A stretch of DNA of 18,525 nt from RGVT01 sp037129475 (GTDB lineage Bacteria > Planctomycetota > Planctomycetia > Pirellulales > UBA1268): contig JBAXUY010000056.1 in the NCBI GenBank assembly GCA_037129475.1, positions 1 to 18,525 of the forward strand, written 5' to 3'. A model generated the notes under the pieces. That model saw only the letters and a program-made list of their open reading frames with translations, ran no database searches and had not been told where the DNA came from. Positions 6,939 through 14,371 of the stretch are shown here, in pieces (position 1 is the stretch's first letter; every line of letters begins with the position of its first letter). The position numbers and the translations under genes were made by a program.

Positions 6939-8458
6939 CCTCTCTCACCCCGCTCCATGCCGCCCCGCTCGTCACCCGCCGATTCACCACGGCCTCGGGC
7001 GCGGTGGTCGCCGAGCTCGCACCGCATGTGGCGGCTCCCGCCGTGTTCCGCCAGCTCGCCGGCGCGCCGCACCTCCTGTTTCTCGACAGCGCCGCGCTCG
7101 ACGAACGACGGCCCCACGACGAGCCCGACGTCGAGCTGCCACGGCTGGGGCGATTTTCGTTCGTGGCGGCCGATCCGATTCACTCGGTGATCGTGCCTGC
7201 GGATCAGGGCGCCCCCGACATCGCGGCCGCGTTCGCCACGCTCCGTGGTCTCCTCGCCGACCTCGCCTGCGCCCCGATCCCCGCCCTGCCCCCGTTCCAG
7301 GGCGGCGTGGCCGGGCTCGTGGCCTACGAATGCGGCCTCGCCCGGCTCGACGTCGCCCCACCCTCTCCGCCCGCCACCGGCGTGCCGCTCCTTGCCCTTC
7401 ACGTCTACGACGTCGTCGTCGCCTTCGACCACGACGCCGGACGCGGCTGGATCATCTCGCAGGGCGTGCCCGCGAAGGGTCCGGTCGCACGCCGCGAGCG
7501 GGCGACGACCCGGCTCGATGCCCTGCTCGAACGGCTCACCGCTCCGGAACAGGGCCGTCCGCAGCCTGCGGCCCCCGCGCCGCTTCCGCCGGGAGCCGCG
7601 CATCCGCTGCCGACGCACCCGCATGTCTTGGCCACGCACTCGGGCGACTCGTATTGCGAGATGGTGCACCGCGGCATCGAGTTCGTGCGGGCGGGCGACG
7701 TGTTTCAGGTGAACCTCGCCCAGCGGTTCACCGTGGCGACGGCGATCGATCCTGTCGAGCTCTACGACCGCGCCCGCGCGCTCAACGCCGCCCCGTTCGC
7801 CGGCTTCTTCGATGCCGGCACCTGCCGGATCGCGAGCATGTCGCCGGAACGCTTTCTGCAGGTGACCCGCGGCACCGTGCGGATGCATCCGATCAAGGGC
7901 ACGCGCCGCGTGATCGCCAGCCCCGAGGCCGACCTCTACGCCGGCGACGATCTCGAAGAGAGCGCGAAGGACCGGGCCGAGAACGTGATGATCGTCGATC
8001 TCGTGCGGAACGACCTGTCGCGTGTGTGCGTGCCGGAGAGCGTGCAGGTGGAGGCCCTCTGCCGGCTCGAGCGCTACCGCTACGTGCAGCATCTCGTGTC
8101 GATCGTGGCCGGCCGCCTGCGGCGCGGCCTCACGTCGGTCGACGCGCTCGACGCGGCCCTCCCCGGCGGCAGCGTGACCGGTGCTCCCAAGCACCGCGCC
8201 TGCGAAATCATCTCGGAGCTCGAGGGCTTCGCCCGCGGCGCCTACTGTGGCTCGCTCGGCTACATCGGCTTCGACGGCACGGCCGATTTCAATCTTCTGA
8301 TCCGCACGTTCGTGGCGACGGACGGGCTCGTGACGTTCGCCGCCGGCGGTGGGATCACGGCCGCGAGCGATCCCGCGGCCGAGCACGCCGAGTCGCTCCA
8401 CAAGGCGGAAGGCATGCTCCGCGTCCTCGACTCATTCGCACTCGAAAAAGGTGCCTGA
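6935..8458 (+). CDS. pabB: Aminodeoxychorismate synthase component I
   Basis: This 507-residue protein is a full chorismate-binding enzyme. The catalytic domain contains FQVNLAQRF, MSPERFL, the PabB-type HPIKGTRR motif (anthranilate synthases have PIAGT instead), DLVRNDLSRV, and DAALPGGSVTGAPK. The lysine of PIKGT is the diagnostic residue for aminodeoxychorismate rather than anthranilate synthesis. With PabA it aminates chorismate at C4 on the way to p-aminobenzoate. pABA feeds folate and, in this genome, also beta-RFAP synthase. The ATG overlaps the previous stop codon (ATGA). A Pro/Ala-rich stretch around residues 200-225 separates the N-terminal and chorismate-binding parts. The last codons and the TGA stop lie inside a perfect palindrome (8444-8468). 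No pabC aminodeoxychorismate lyase gene is visible nearby. Confidence 0.92.
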   Translation: MTSLTPLHAAPLVTRRFTTASGAVVAELAPHVAAPAVFRQLAGAPHLLFLDSAALDERRPHDEPDVELPRLGRFSFVAADPIHSVIVPADQGAPDIAAAFATLRGLLADLACAPIPALPPFQGGVAGLVAYECGLARLDVAPPSPPATGVPLLALHVYDVVVAFDHDAGRGWIISQGVPAKGPVARRERATTRLDALLERLTAPEQGRPQPAAPAPLPPGAAHPLPTHPHVLATHSGDSYCEMVHRGIEFVRAGDVFQVNLAQRFTVATAIDPVELYDRARALNAAPFAGFFDAGTCRIASMSPERFLQVTRGTVRMHPIKGTRRVIASPEADLYAGDDLEESAKDRAENVMIVDLVRNDLSRVCVPESVQVEALCRLERYRYVQHLVSIVAGRLRRGLTSVDALDAALPGGSVTGAPKHRACEIISELEGFARGAYCGSLGYIGFDGTADFNLLIRTFVATDGLVTFAAGGGITAASDPAAEHAESLHKAEGMLRVLDSFALEKGA

Positions 8459-8468
8459 CACCTTTTTC
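8444..8468. repeat. Perfect 10-bp-arm palindrome across the pabB stop codon
   Basis: The arms GAAAAAGGTG (8444-8453) and CACCTTTTTC (8459-8468) are exact reverse complements around the five-base spacer CCTGA. The spacer contains the pabB TGA stop. The right arm ends in a run of five T, so the RNA could act as a hairpin at the pabB/pabA junction or as an attenuator between two subunits of one enzyme. Its AT-rich arms are unlike the surrounding sequence, which suggests it is an inserted palindromic repeat. It is not related in sequence to the GTAG units. Confidence 0.75.
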
Positions 8469-8480
8469 CATCCCACCATC

Positions 8481-9143
8481 ATGATTCTCGTCCTCGACAA
8501 CCGTGACAGTTTCGTCTTCAACCTCGCTCGCTACGTCGAGTTGCTGGGCGTCGAGACGGCCGTCCAGGCGAGCCATGTGCTCGACGTGGCAGGCATCGCG
8601 CGGCTCGCCCCGCAGGCGATCATCATTTCCCCCGGCCCCTGCACGCCGGTCGAAGCCGGCTGCTCGATCGCGGCGGTGCAGGCGTTCCGGGGCCGTGTGC
8701 CGATCCTCGGCGTCTGCCTCGGCCACCAGGCGATCGCCGCGGCCCTTGGCGCACATATCGTGCGGGCCCGTGAGCCCGTGCACGGCCGCACGAGCCCGGT
8801 GCATCACGACGCGGTCAATCTCTTCGCCGGCATCGCGAGCCCGATGACGGCCGCGCGTTACCACTCGCTCGTCGTCGATCCAGCCACGCTCCCCCGGGGC
8901 CTCGCCATCACGGCCCGCGACGAGAGCGGCACGGCGATGGCGATCGAGCACGCCGCCGACAGGCTCTACGGAGTGCAATTCCACCCCGAATCGATCCTCA
9001 CCCCCGACGGCTTCCGCCTCCTCGCGAACTTCCTCGACCTCGCCGGCATTCCGCACCACACCGACATCCCCTCGCTCGAATCGCAACTGGTGCCCGGGCG
9101 CATCGACAGCGATCCCACCACGGATCGCATCGTCACGTTTTGA
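8481..9143 (+). CDS. pabA: Aminodeoxychorismate/anthranilate synthase component II (glutamine amidotransferase)
   Basis: The 220-residue protein is a class I glutamine amidotransferase with the full triad: Cys79 in GVCLGHQ, and His168 and Glu170 in VQFHPES. ISPGPCTP (residues 49-56) forms the oxyanion-side loop, and MILVLDNRDSFVFNLARY is the typical PabA/TrpG start. It supplies ammonia from glutamine to PabB. The gene lies 22 bases after pabB with no trp gene near, so PabA is the best name, although such subunits often serve anthranilate synthase too. No Shine-Dalgarno sequence is seen; the gap is filled by the right arm of the palindrome. The last 25 residues (SLESQLVPGRIDSDPTTDRI and the end) extend beyond the domain. 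Array E follows the stop. Confidence 0.9.
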   Translation: MILVLDNRDSFVFNLARYVELLGVETAVQASHVLDVAGIARLAPQAIIISPGPCTPVEAGCSIAAVQAFRGRVPILGVCLGHQAIAAALGAHIVRAREPVHGRTSPVHHDAVNLFAGIASPMTAARYHSLVVDPATLPRGLAITARDESGTAMAIEHAADRLYGVQFHPESILTPDGFRLLANFLDLAGIPHHTDIPSLESQLVPGRIDSDPTTDRIVTF

Positions 9144-9150
9144 GCGAACG

Positions 9151-9205
9151 GTAGCGACAGGCCTCCAGGCCTGTCGAATGGACAGAGCTGGAGCTCTGTC
9201 CCCAC
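9151..9205. repeat. REP-like hairpin array E (minimal: 1 GGCC-type, 1 AGCT-type unit)
   Basis: A plus-oriented GGCC-type unit (9151-9176; arms GACAGGCCT / AGGCCTGTC) is followed after three bases by an opposite-strand AGCT-type unit (9180-9205; arms GACAGAGCT / AGCTCTGTC). Both stems are perfect. The second unit has GTGG instead of GTAG on its own strand. This is the simplest head-to-head pair and shows the basic composite without tandem copies. It lies between the convergent pabA and SDR genes. Confidence 0.92.
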
Positions 9206-9211
9206 ATTGCG

Positions 9212-9961
9212 TCACGCGCGGCGGAAGCCACCGTTGACGTTGACGACCTGGCCCGTGATGAACGCGGCGTCCGGCCCGGCGAGCCAACGGATCGCGGCGG
9301 CGATGTCTTCCGGTGTGCCCCAGCGGCCGAGCATGCTTTCGCGCACGGCCCGCTTCTGCCAGGCCTCGCTCGCGTGCTCGCCCCAGGCCGTCTTGATCCA
9401 GCCGGGGGCCACGCAGTTCACGCGCACCTGCGGCGCGAGCGACCGCGCGAGGCTTTTTGAAAACGCCATCACGGCGCCCTTCGTGGCTGCGAACAGCTCG
9501 CCGCTGTCCCCCTCCATGCCCACGTCGGCCTGATCCCAGCCGATCGTCACGATCGAGCCGCCGTCACGCTCGGCCATCCACCGGCCGAGCGCCCGCGCAA
9601 GCTGCATCGTGGCCACGACGTCCACGGCGAGCAGTTGCGCGAGCTTCTGCTCGAACGGCCATTTCGCGGGCGGGCCGGTGAGCACGTCGGCGCCCGCCAC
9701 AAGCGCAATCGTATCGACCTCCGGCAGCCGCGCCTCGACGTCACGCACGAGCCCGGCCACGGCCTCGGAGTCCGTCAGATCAGCGAGGAACGTTCCGGCA
9801 TGATGGTCGCCGAGCAGCGCGGCGACCTCCGCGGCGTGGGCCGCCGACCGCCCGTGCACGGCCACCCGCGCGCCGGCGGCGGCGAGTTCGAGGGCGACGG
9901 CCCGGCCGATGCCGCTCGTCGAGCCGGTGACAAGCGCGGTGCGTCCGGCAAGCTCCGTCAT
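9212..9961 (-). CDS. SDR-fold protein lacking the catalytic Ser and Tyr
   Basis: This 249-residue protein has a clear short-chain dehydrogenase Rossmann fold: VTGSTSGIGRA (cofactor loop, residues 11-21), HGRS after the second strand (suggesting NADP), VRVNCVAPGWIKT and a C-terminal GQVVNVNGG. The expected YxxxK active-site motif reads FAATK, so the tyrosine is Phe157 while Lys161 is kept. The residue 13 positions earlier, normally the catalytic serine, is Gln144 in the sequence TIGWDQADVG. The NNAG motif is replaced by LVAGAD. It is therefore a divergent SDR that may bind a dinucleotide without classical oxidoreductase activity. The start ATG overlaps the stop of the beta-propeller gene in ATGA (9961-9958), so the two are coupled. 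No substrate can be named. Confidence 0.85.
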   Translation of the reverse strand: MTELAGRTALVTGSTSGIGRAVALELAAAGARVAVHGRSAAHAAEVAALLGDHHAGTFLADLTDSEAVAGLVRDVEARLPEVDTIALVAGADVLTGPPAKWPFEQKLAQLLAVDVVATMQLARALGRWMAERDGGSIVTIGWDQADVGMEGDSGELFAATKGAVMAFSKSLARSLAPQVRVNCVAPGWIKTAWGEHASEAWQKRAVRESMLGRWGTPEDIAAAIRWLAGPDAAFITGQVVNVNGGFRRA

Positions 9962-11655
9962 CGCAGGCTGCTCTGGGCTGGAGCCATGAACACCGCGACA
10001 TCGGCAGCCTTGACCGGCAGTTCGTAGCAGGCGGCCTCCTCGGCATTCCGCACGAGCAGCCGCCGGCCCGACAGGCAGAGGTTGTTCCACGTCTGACCAC
10101 GGAGCGCCTCGAGCCGGCCCCGCACGACGTGCTTCGCAGGCGCGGCATCGACGAGCACCACCTCGCCCGACTCGGCCTGCACGAGCAAGAGCACGCCCAC
10201 GCGGAGCACCTGCCCCTGACCGTAGCGGCCCCCCTTCCACATGCGCTTGCCATCGGCGAGCCGCACGCACTCGAGGATCCCGTCGGAGAGGCCGTAGGCG
10301 TGGTCCTCGTGGATCGCCACGTTCGTGAACTTCGTCTTCAGGTTCCCCGTCTCGTGCCAGACCTCCCGGAGCGTCCAGGGCGTTGCGGCGCCCGTGTCGC
10401 CGAGTTCGAACACGGCCGCGCCGATGCCGTATCCCTTCGAGATGAAGACCCGCCGGTCGTCGAGCACGACGGCCTGGGAGCAGCTGGCGTCGGAGTTGGA
10501 ATGGCCGGCAAAATCGAACTGCCAGACGACGTCGCGGGTCGCCGGGTCGTAGCCCACGACCCGCGCTTCGTTGACGGCGAGGATGACCTCGCGGCCGCCG
10601 AGCGTGGCGAGGTGCGGAGTCACATAACTGATCTGCTCGTCGCCGGCGGTCCAGCGTTGCTCACCCGTGGCCCGGTCGTACGCCACGAGCGACACGAACT
10701 CCGGCTTGGCACTTCGCGGCCCCCCGCCCGGCACGACCACGACGTCATCGATGACCAGCGGCGAGCCGGCGCGGCCCCAGGCGACGGCGGCGGCGTGGGC
10801 GGCGGCATCGATGCCGAGGTCGGCGACGACGTCCTTCTTCCAGAGCACGCGGCCCGTCGCCCCGTCGATCGCGTGGAGCAAGCCGGTGGCGCCGGTGGTG
10901 TAGACCACGCCGTCACGAATGGTCGGCGTTGATCGCGGCCCCACGCCGCCAAGCACCGTCTCGTGCCGCGCCGGCACGCTCACGGCCCACTCCGGCTCTC
11001 CCGTGGCGACTGCGTAGCACGCCACGACTTCGTCGTCGCCGCGCTGCTCGAGCGTGACGGCGTGGTCGCCACACGTCACGAACCCGCTCCAGCCGGCGCC
11101 GATCGGCCGCCGCCACAGCTCGCGCGGTGGCCGCGTGGCCCAGTCTGCGTCGAGCGTGGGCGATTCGAGGCCGAGGTCGCCCGCAGGACCGAGGAACCGC
11201 GGAAAGTCGGTGGACGTCGGCTCCCAGGCGGGAGCGTCGGCCGCGGGAGCGGCGGCCGGTCGCGCCGTGAGCAGGCGGTCGCGCGAAGGCGCCCACCGCC
11301 AGGCGAACTCTGGCACGAGATCGCCCGACACGCGTTCGATGCGGAGCATTCCCGCGGCGACCACGACGGCCCCGAGCAGCCCGCCAAACACCATCTGCTT
11401 GAGCCAGGCGGCATGCCCGCTCTCGCGCACGAACCAGAGCAGCAGCGACACGAGCGCCGCGAACACGAGGATCAGCGTGATGATGTTCCGCACCGCCTGA
11501 TCGACGATGCTGCCCACGACCGGCTCGAGCAGCCCCGCCCGCACGAGCACCGTGGCGGTGGCGAGCGACGCCAGCGACACGAGCACCCGCCGCGGGGGCC
11601 ACAGCGGCCGGGCAGCCGAGGGGGCGATCGAGCGGGAACGCTGGTCAGGGCGCAT
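9958..11655 (-). CDS. Membrane-anchored PQQ-like beta-propeller protein
   Basis: The 565-residue protein has three hydrophobic segments near the N-terminus, at about residues 23-43, 56-76 and 88-105. A soluble domain follows from about residue 150, made of repeated blades of the form xVxAYDxATGExxW: ACYAVATGEPEWAV, LHAIDGATGRVLWKK, VAYDRATGEQRWTA, VGYDPATRDVVWQF and ECVRLADGKRMWKG. This is the PQQ-like or BamB-type eight-bladed propeller. The conserved segment DFPRFLGPAG just before the propeller is common in planctomycete members of the family. Such domains usually act as binding scaffolds outside the cytoplasmic membrane; true PQQ use cannot be judged. ATG 11655 is the first start before the membrane region, with no strong ribosome-binding site. 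The stop overlaps the SDR start. Confidence 0.85.
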   Translation of the reverse strand: MRPDQRSRSIAPSAARPLWPPRRVLVSLASLATATVLVRAGLLEPVVGSIVDQAVRNIITLILVFAALVSLLLWFVRESGHAAWLKQMVFGGLLGAVVVAAGMLRIERVSGDLVPEFAWRWAPSRDRLLTARPAAAPAADAPAWEPTSTDFPRFLGPAGDLGLESPTLDADWATRPPRELWRRPIGAGWSGFVTCGDHAVTLEQRGDDEVVACYAVATGEPEWAVSVPARHETVLGGVGPRSTPTIRDGVVYTTGATGLLHAIDGATGRVLWKKDVVADLGIDAAAHAAAVAWGRAGSPLVIDDVVVVPGGGPRSAKPEFVSLVAYDRATGEQRWTAGDEQISYVTPHLATLGGREVILAVNEARVVGYDPATRDVVWQFDFAGHSNSDASCSQAVVLDDRRVFISKGYGIGAAVFELGDTGAATPWTLREVWHETGNLKTKFTNVAIHEDHAYGLSDGILECVRLADGKRMWKGGRYGQGQVLRVGVLLLVQAESGEVVLVDAAPAKHVVRGRLEALRGQTWNNLCLSGRRLLVRNAEEAACYELPVKAADVAVFMAPAQSSLR

Positions 11656-11776
11656 GACACGGTTTTCCAAACGGATGCTGGCGCGGCTCGGCGTCGGGGT
11701 GACGACGGTCGTGCGGAGTGTAGCGGTCGCGTCGCGCGGCCGTCGAGCGCGGCGACCATGCCTCGCGTCGCGTTCC

Positions 11777-11805
11777 TTGTGACTGCTCCCGGGCTCGACT
11801 AGACT
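11777..11805 (+). promoter_or_regulatory. Candidate sigma-70-like promoter of the trans-sulfuration operon
   Basis: TTGTGA (11777-11782) and TAGACT (11800-11805) are spaced by 17 bases, each matching the consensus at four of six positions. It lies 52 bases before the ATG at 11858, in a 202-base divergent gap. The rest of the gap shows no gene, RNA or repeat unit. Confidence 0.35.
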
Positions 11806-11814
11806 CGCGAGACT

Positions 11815-11827
11815 CGGTTCCGAACCG
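11815..11827. promoter_or_regulatory. 13-bp perfect palindrome upstream of the PLP enzyme pair (candidate operator)
   Basis: CGGTTC-C-GAACCG is a perfect inverted repeat lying nine bases after the candidate -10 box and 30 bases before the ATG. It shares the CGGTT...AACCG ends and the position just downstream of the promoter with the dapA palindrome at 2541-2555. Both genes belong to aspartate-family amino acid metabolism. No regulator gene is present in the window. Confidence 0.3.
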
Positions 11828-11857
11828 GCTCTTTCAGGCCATTTGCGGCTCTTCGGC

Positions 11858-13084
11858 ATGCTCACTCCGACACCGTCGCCCCACGACACCGATCCCGCCG
11901 CGCCGCTCGACACCGCCGGCCTCGGGCCCTCGACCGCCGCCGTCCACGCGGGCGAGGCCCGCCACAAGCCGGGCCACTCGATCACCGATCCGATCTTCGC
12001 GGCCTCCACCTACACGTTCGTCGACACACAGGCGATCGTCGACTTCATCGAGGAGGAGCATCCCCGCGAGGAATACGGCCGCTACGGCAATCCCGGCGAG
12101 CGGGTCGTCGAGCGCAAGCTCGCCGCCCTCGAAGGGGGCGAGATGGCCGTGCTCTTTGCCAGCGGCATGGGGGCGCTCGTGGGCCTGCTCATGGCGCACC
12201 TCGCCGCCGGCGAAGAGATCGTGTTCTTCGACGAGTGTTACCACCGCAGCCGCGAGTTCTGCCGCAAGCACCTCTCGCGGTTCGGCGTGGGGTTCCGCGA
12301 GGTGCCCGCCTGCGACTATGCCGCGATGGAGGCGGCGATCACGCCGCGGACGAAGTTCATCGTCAGCGAGTCGCCCACAAACCCGCACCTCTCCGTCGTC
12401 GACATCGAGCGGTTCGCCGACATCGGCCGCCGCAAGGGCGTGCTCACGCTCATCGACGCCACGCTCTGCACCCCCTACAACCTGCGGCCGCTCGAGGCCG
12501 GGGTCGATTTCGTGCTCCATTCGGCCACGAAGTATCTCGGCGGCCACAACGACCTGCTCGCCGGCGTGGTCGTGGGCTCGAAGGAGAAGCTCGAGCCGGT
12601 GCGGCACCTCCGCGGGATCATGGGGGGCGTGAACTCGCCCCACAACGCCTACCTCCTCGAGCGCGGCCTCAAGACCTTCGCGCTCCGCATGGAGCGGCAC
12701 AACGCCAACGGCCTGGCCGTGGCCCGGTTTCTCGAGCGGCACCCTCGGGTGGAGCAGGTGTTCTACCCCGGCCTCGAGAGCCATCCGTATCACACCGTCG
12801 CGGCCCGCACGATGCGGGGCTACGGCGGGCTCGTCACGTTCCTCTTGAAGGACGCCGACTGGCGCGAGACGGCGCGGGTGGTCGATGCCGTAAGGATTCC
12901 GCGGATCGGCCCGAGCCTCGGCGGCGTCGAGTCGCTCATCGAGCAGCCGATGGTGATGAGCTACTGGAACTATTCCCCCGCGGAGCGGGCGGCGTTTCGC
13001 ATCCCCGACTCCATGATCCGCCTCGCCTGTGGCATCGAAGACCCGGCCGACCTCGTGGCCGACCTCGCCCAGGCCCTGGGCTGA
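11858..13084 (+). CDS. Cys/Met metabolism PLP-dependent enzyme, cystathionine gamma-synthase-like
   Basis: The 408-residue protein is a fold-type I PLP enzyme of the Cys/Met metabolism family. It shows YGRYGNPGERVVERKLAALEGGE (residues 73-95), LFASGMGAL (phosphate loop), the PLP-contacting Asp200 in LIDATL, the Schiff-base Lys225 in LHSATKYLGGHNDLLAG and PSLGGVESLIEQP near the C-terminus. Members make or cleave cystathionine or related thioethers. The region that usually reads YGGTxRLF is ECYHRSREFC here, so substrate choice may differ, and gamma-synthase is only the best guess. ATG 11858 is preferred to the in-frame TTG at 11843. A second enzyme of the family starts seven bases after the stop, indicating one operon. 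Confidence 0.82.
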   Translation: MLTPTPSPHDTDPAAPLDTAGLGPSTAAVHAGEARHKPGHSITDPIFAASTYTFVDTQAIVDFIEEEHPREEYGRYGNPGERVVERKLAALEGGEMAVLFASGMGALVGLLMAHLAAGEEIVFFDECYHRSREFCRKHLSRFGVGFREVPACDYAAMEAAITPRTKFIVSESPTNPHLSVVDIERFADIGRRKGVLTLIDATLCTPYNLRPLEAGVDFVLHSATKYLGGHNDLLAGVVVGSKEKLEPVRHLRGIMGGVNSPHNAYLLERGLKTFALRMERHNANGLAVARFLERHPRVEQVFYPGLESHPYHTVAARTMRGYGGLVTFLLKDADWRETARVVDAVRIPRIGPSLGGVESLIEQPMVMSYWNYSPAERAAFRIPDSMIRLACGIEDPADLVADLAQALG

Positions 13085-13091
13085 GCTTCCC

Positions 13092-14234
13092 ATGCAGTTC
13101 CGCACCCGCGCGATCCACGTCGGCCAGGAACGCGATCCCGCCACCGGCGCGATCGTGCCGCCGATCCACGTGGCGAGCACGTTCGTGCAGCCCGACGCCT
13201 CGATGACGGCGGCCTACGACTACGCCCGCACGGCGAGCCCGACCCGCGGGGGATTCGAGGCCACGCTCGCCGCCCTCGACAACGGCACGCGGGCCCTGGC
13301 CTTCGCGTCGGGGATGGCGGCCACGCACTGCGTGAGCCAGCTCCTCGTGCCGGGCGACCGGATCGTCACCGGCACCGACATCTACGGCGGCACGTGGCGG
13401 CTGTTCAACAAACTGCTCGCCGGCCATGGCATCACGATCACAGCCGTCGACACCACCGACCTCGCCGCGGTGCGGCAGGCGATGGCGCACGACACCGCAA
13501 AACTGCTCTGGATCGAGTCGCCCGGCAATCCGCTGCTCTCGATCACCGACATCGCCGCCTGTGCCGAGATCGCCCACGCCCGTGGCGGTCTGCTCGCCTG
13601 CGACGCCACCGTCGCCACCCCCGCCCTCTCGCGGCCGCTCGACCACGGCGCCGACATCGTGATGCACTCGGCCACGAAGTCGATCGGCGGCCACAGCGAC
13701 CTGCTCGGCGGGGCGCTCGTGGTGCGCGACGCGGAACTGGGGACGCGGCTTCACTGGCTGCAAAATGCGACCGGCGGCGTGATGGGTCCCTTCGAGGCGT
13801 TCCTCTGCTCACGCGGGCTCAAGACGCTCGAGTTGCGCGTGCACGCCCAGTCGGCGACGGCACTCCGCCTCGCTGAATGGCTGCTCGCCCATCCGCGGGT
13901 GAAGGCCGTCCATTACCCAGGCCTCGCGTCCCACCCCGGCCACGCCGTCGCCCGGCGGCAGATGAACGGCGGCTTCGGGAGCCTGGTGAGCTTCGAACTC
14001 GATGGCGACGCGGCCACGGCCCGCCGCATCGTGGAGTCGACCCGGCTTTTCCAGCTTGCCGTGAGTCTCGGCGCGGTCGAATCGCTCATCGAACTCCCCG
14101 CCGTGATGTCGCATGGCTCCTACGAGCCGGCAGCCCGCCGGGCCGTGGGCATCGCCGACGGCCTCATCCGGCTGGCCGTCGGCCTCGAGGCCTTCGAGGA
14201 TCTCCGCGACGATCTCGCCTCCGCCCTCGCGTAA
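13092..14234 (+). CDS. Cys/Met metabolism PLP-dependent enzyme, cystathionine gamma-lyase/synthase-like
   Basis: The 380-residue protein is a more typical member of the same family as its upstream neighbour. It has YDYARTASPTRGGFEATLA (residues 42-60), FASGMAATH, the IYGGTWRLF loop with Tyr98, Asp181 in ACDATV, and the Schiff-base Lys196 in MHSATKSIGGHSDLLGG. SLGAVESLIELPAVMSH, near the C-terminus, is the usual carboxylate-binding segment. It could make cystathionine from an activated homoserine, or cleave it. With the upstream enzyme it could complete cysteine-to-homocysteine or homocysteine-to-cysteine transfer, but the direction cannot be read from sequence. The two are diverged paralogues, not a recent duplication. 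The stop is TAA, the only one in the window. Confidence 0.87.
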   Translation: MQFRTRAIHVGQERDPATGAIVPPIHVASTFVQPDASMTAAYDYARTASPTRGGFEATLAALDNGTRALAFASGMAATHCVSQLLVPGDRIVTGTDIYGGTWRLFNKLLAGHGITITAVDTTDLAAVRQAMAHDTAKLLWIESPGNPLLSITDIAACAEIAHARGGLLACDATVATPALSRPLDHGADIVMHSATKSIGGHSDLLGGALVVRDAELGTRLHWLQNATGGVMGPFEAFLCSRGLKTLELRVHAQSATALRLAEWLLAHPRVKAVHYPGLASHPGHAVARRQMNGGFGSLVSFELDGDAATARRIVESTRLFQLAVSLGAVESLIELPAVMSHGSYEPAARRAVGIADGLIRLAVGLEAFEDLRDDLASALA

Positions 14235-14358
14235 TCCAGGCAATCTGGGAAGACACTGCCTGTCGCGTCGAATTTGGCGGAAGTTCCGTGCGTGCCGATG
14301 CCGATACCTCTTCCGATTGGAGAGCCGCGCCGGGCGAGGATCGCCCCGCAGTCTCCTG

Positions 14359-14365
14359 GAGGAGT
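14359..14365 (+). promoter_or_regulatory. Strong Shine-Dalgarno site of the outer-membrane protein gene
   Basis: GGAGGAG stands six bases before the ATG at 14372, an ideal ribosome-binding site. It fixes the start at the codon directly before the signal peptide. The 137 bases between the preceding stop and this start show no confident promoter. Confidence 0.6.
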
Positions 14366-14371
14366 GAGGCC

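Noticed and set aside
11660..11674. Third copy of the CGGTT...AACCG palindrome near the beta-propeller start
   Set aside because: The sequence CGGTTTTCCAAACGG is not self-complementary, so it does not match the two real palindromes.
11843..11857. TTG as the start of the first PLP enzyme
   Set aside because: ATG 11858 is in frame 15 bases later, and the extra residues match nothing in the family.
14237..14262. Inverted repeat CAGGCA ... TGCCTG after the second PLP enzyme gene as a terminator
   Set aside because: The stem is only six pairs with a 14-base loop and no T-run follows.
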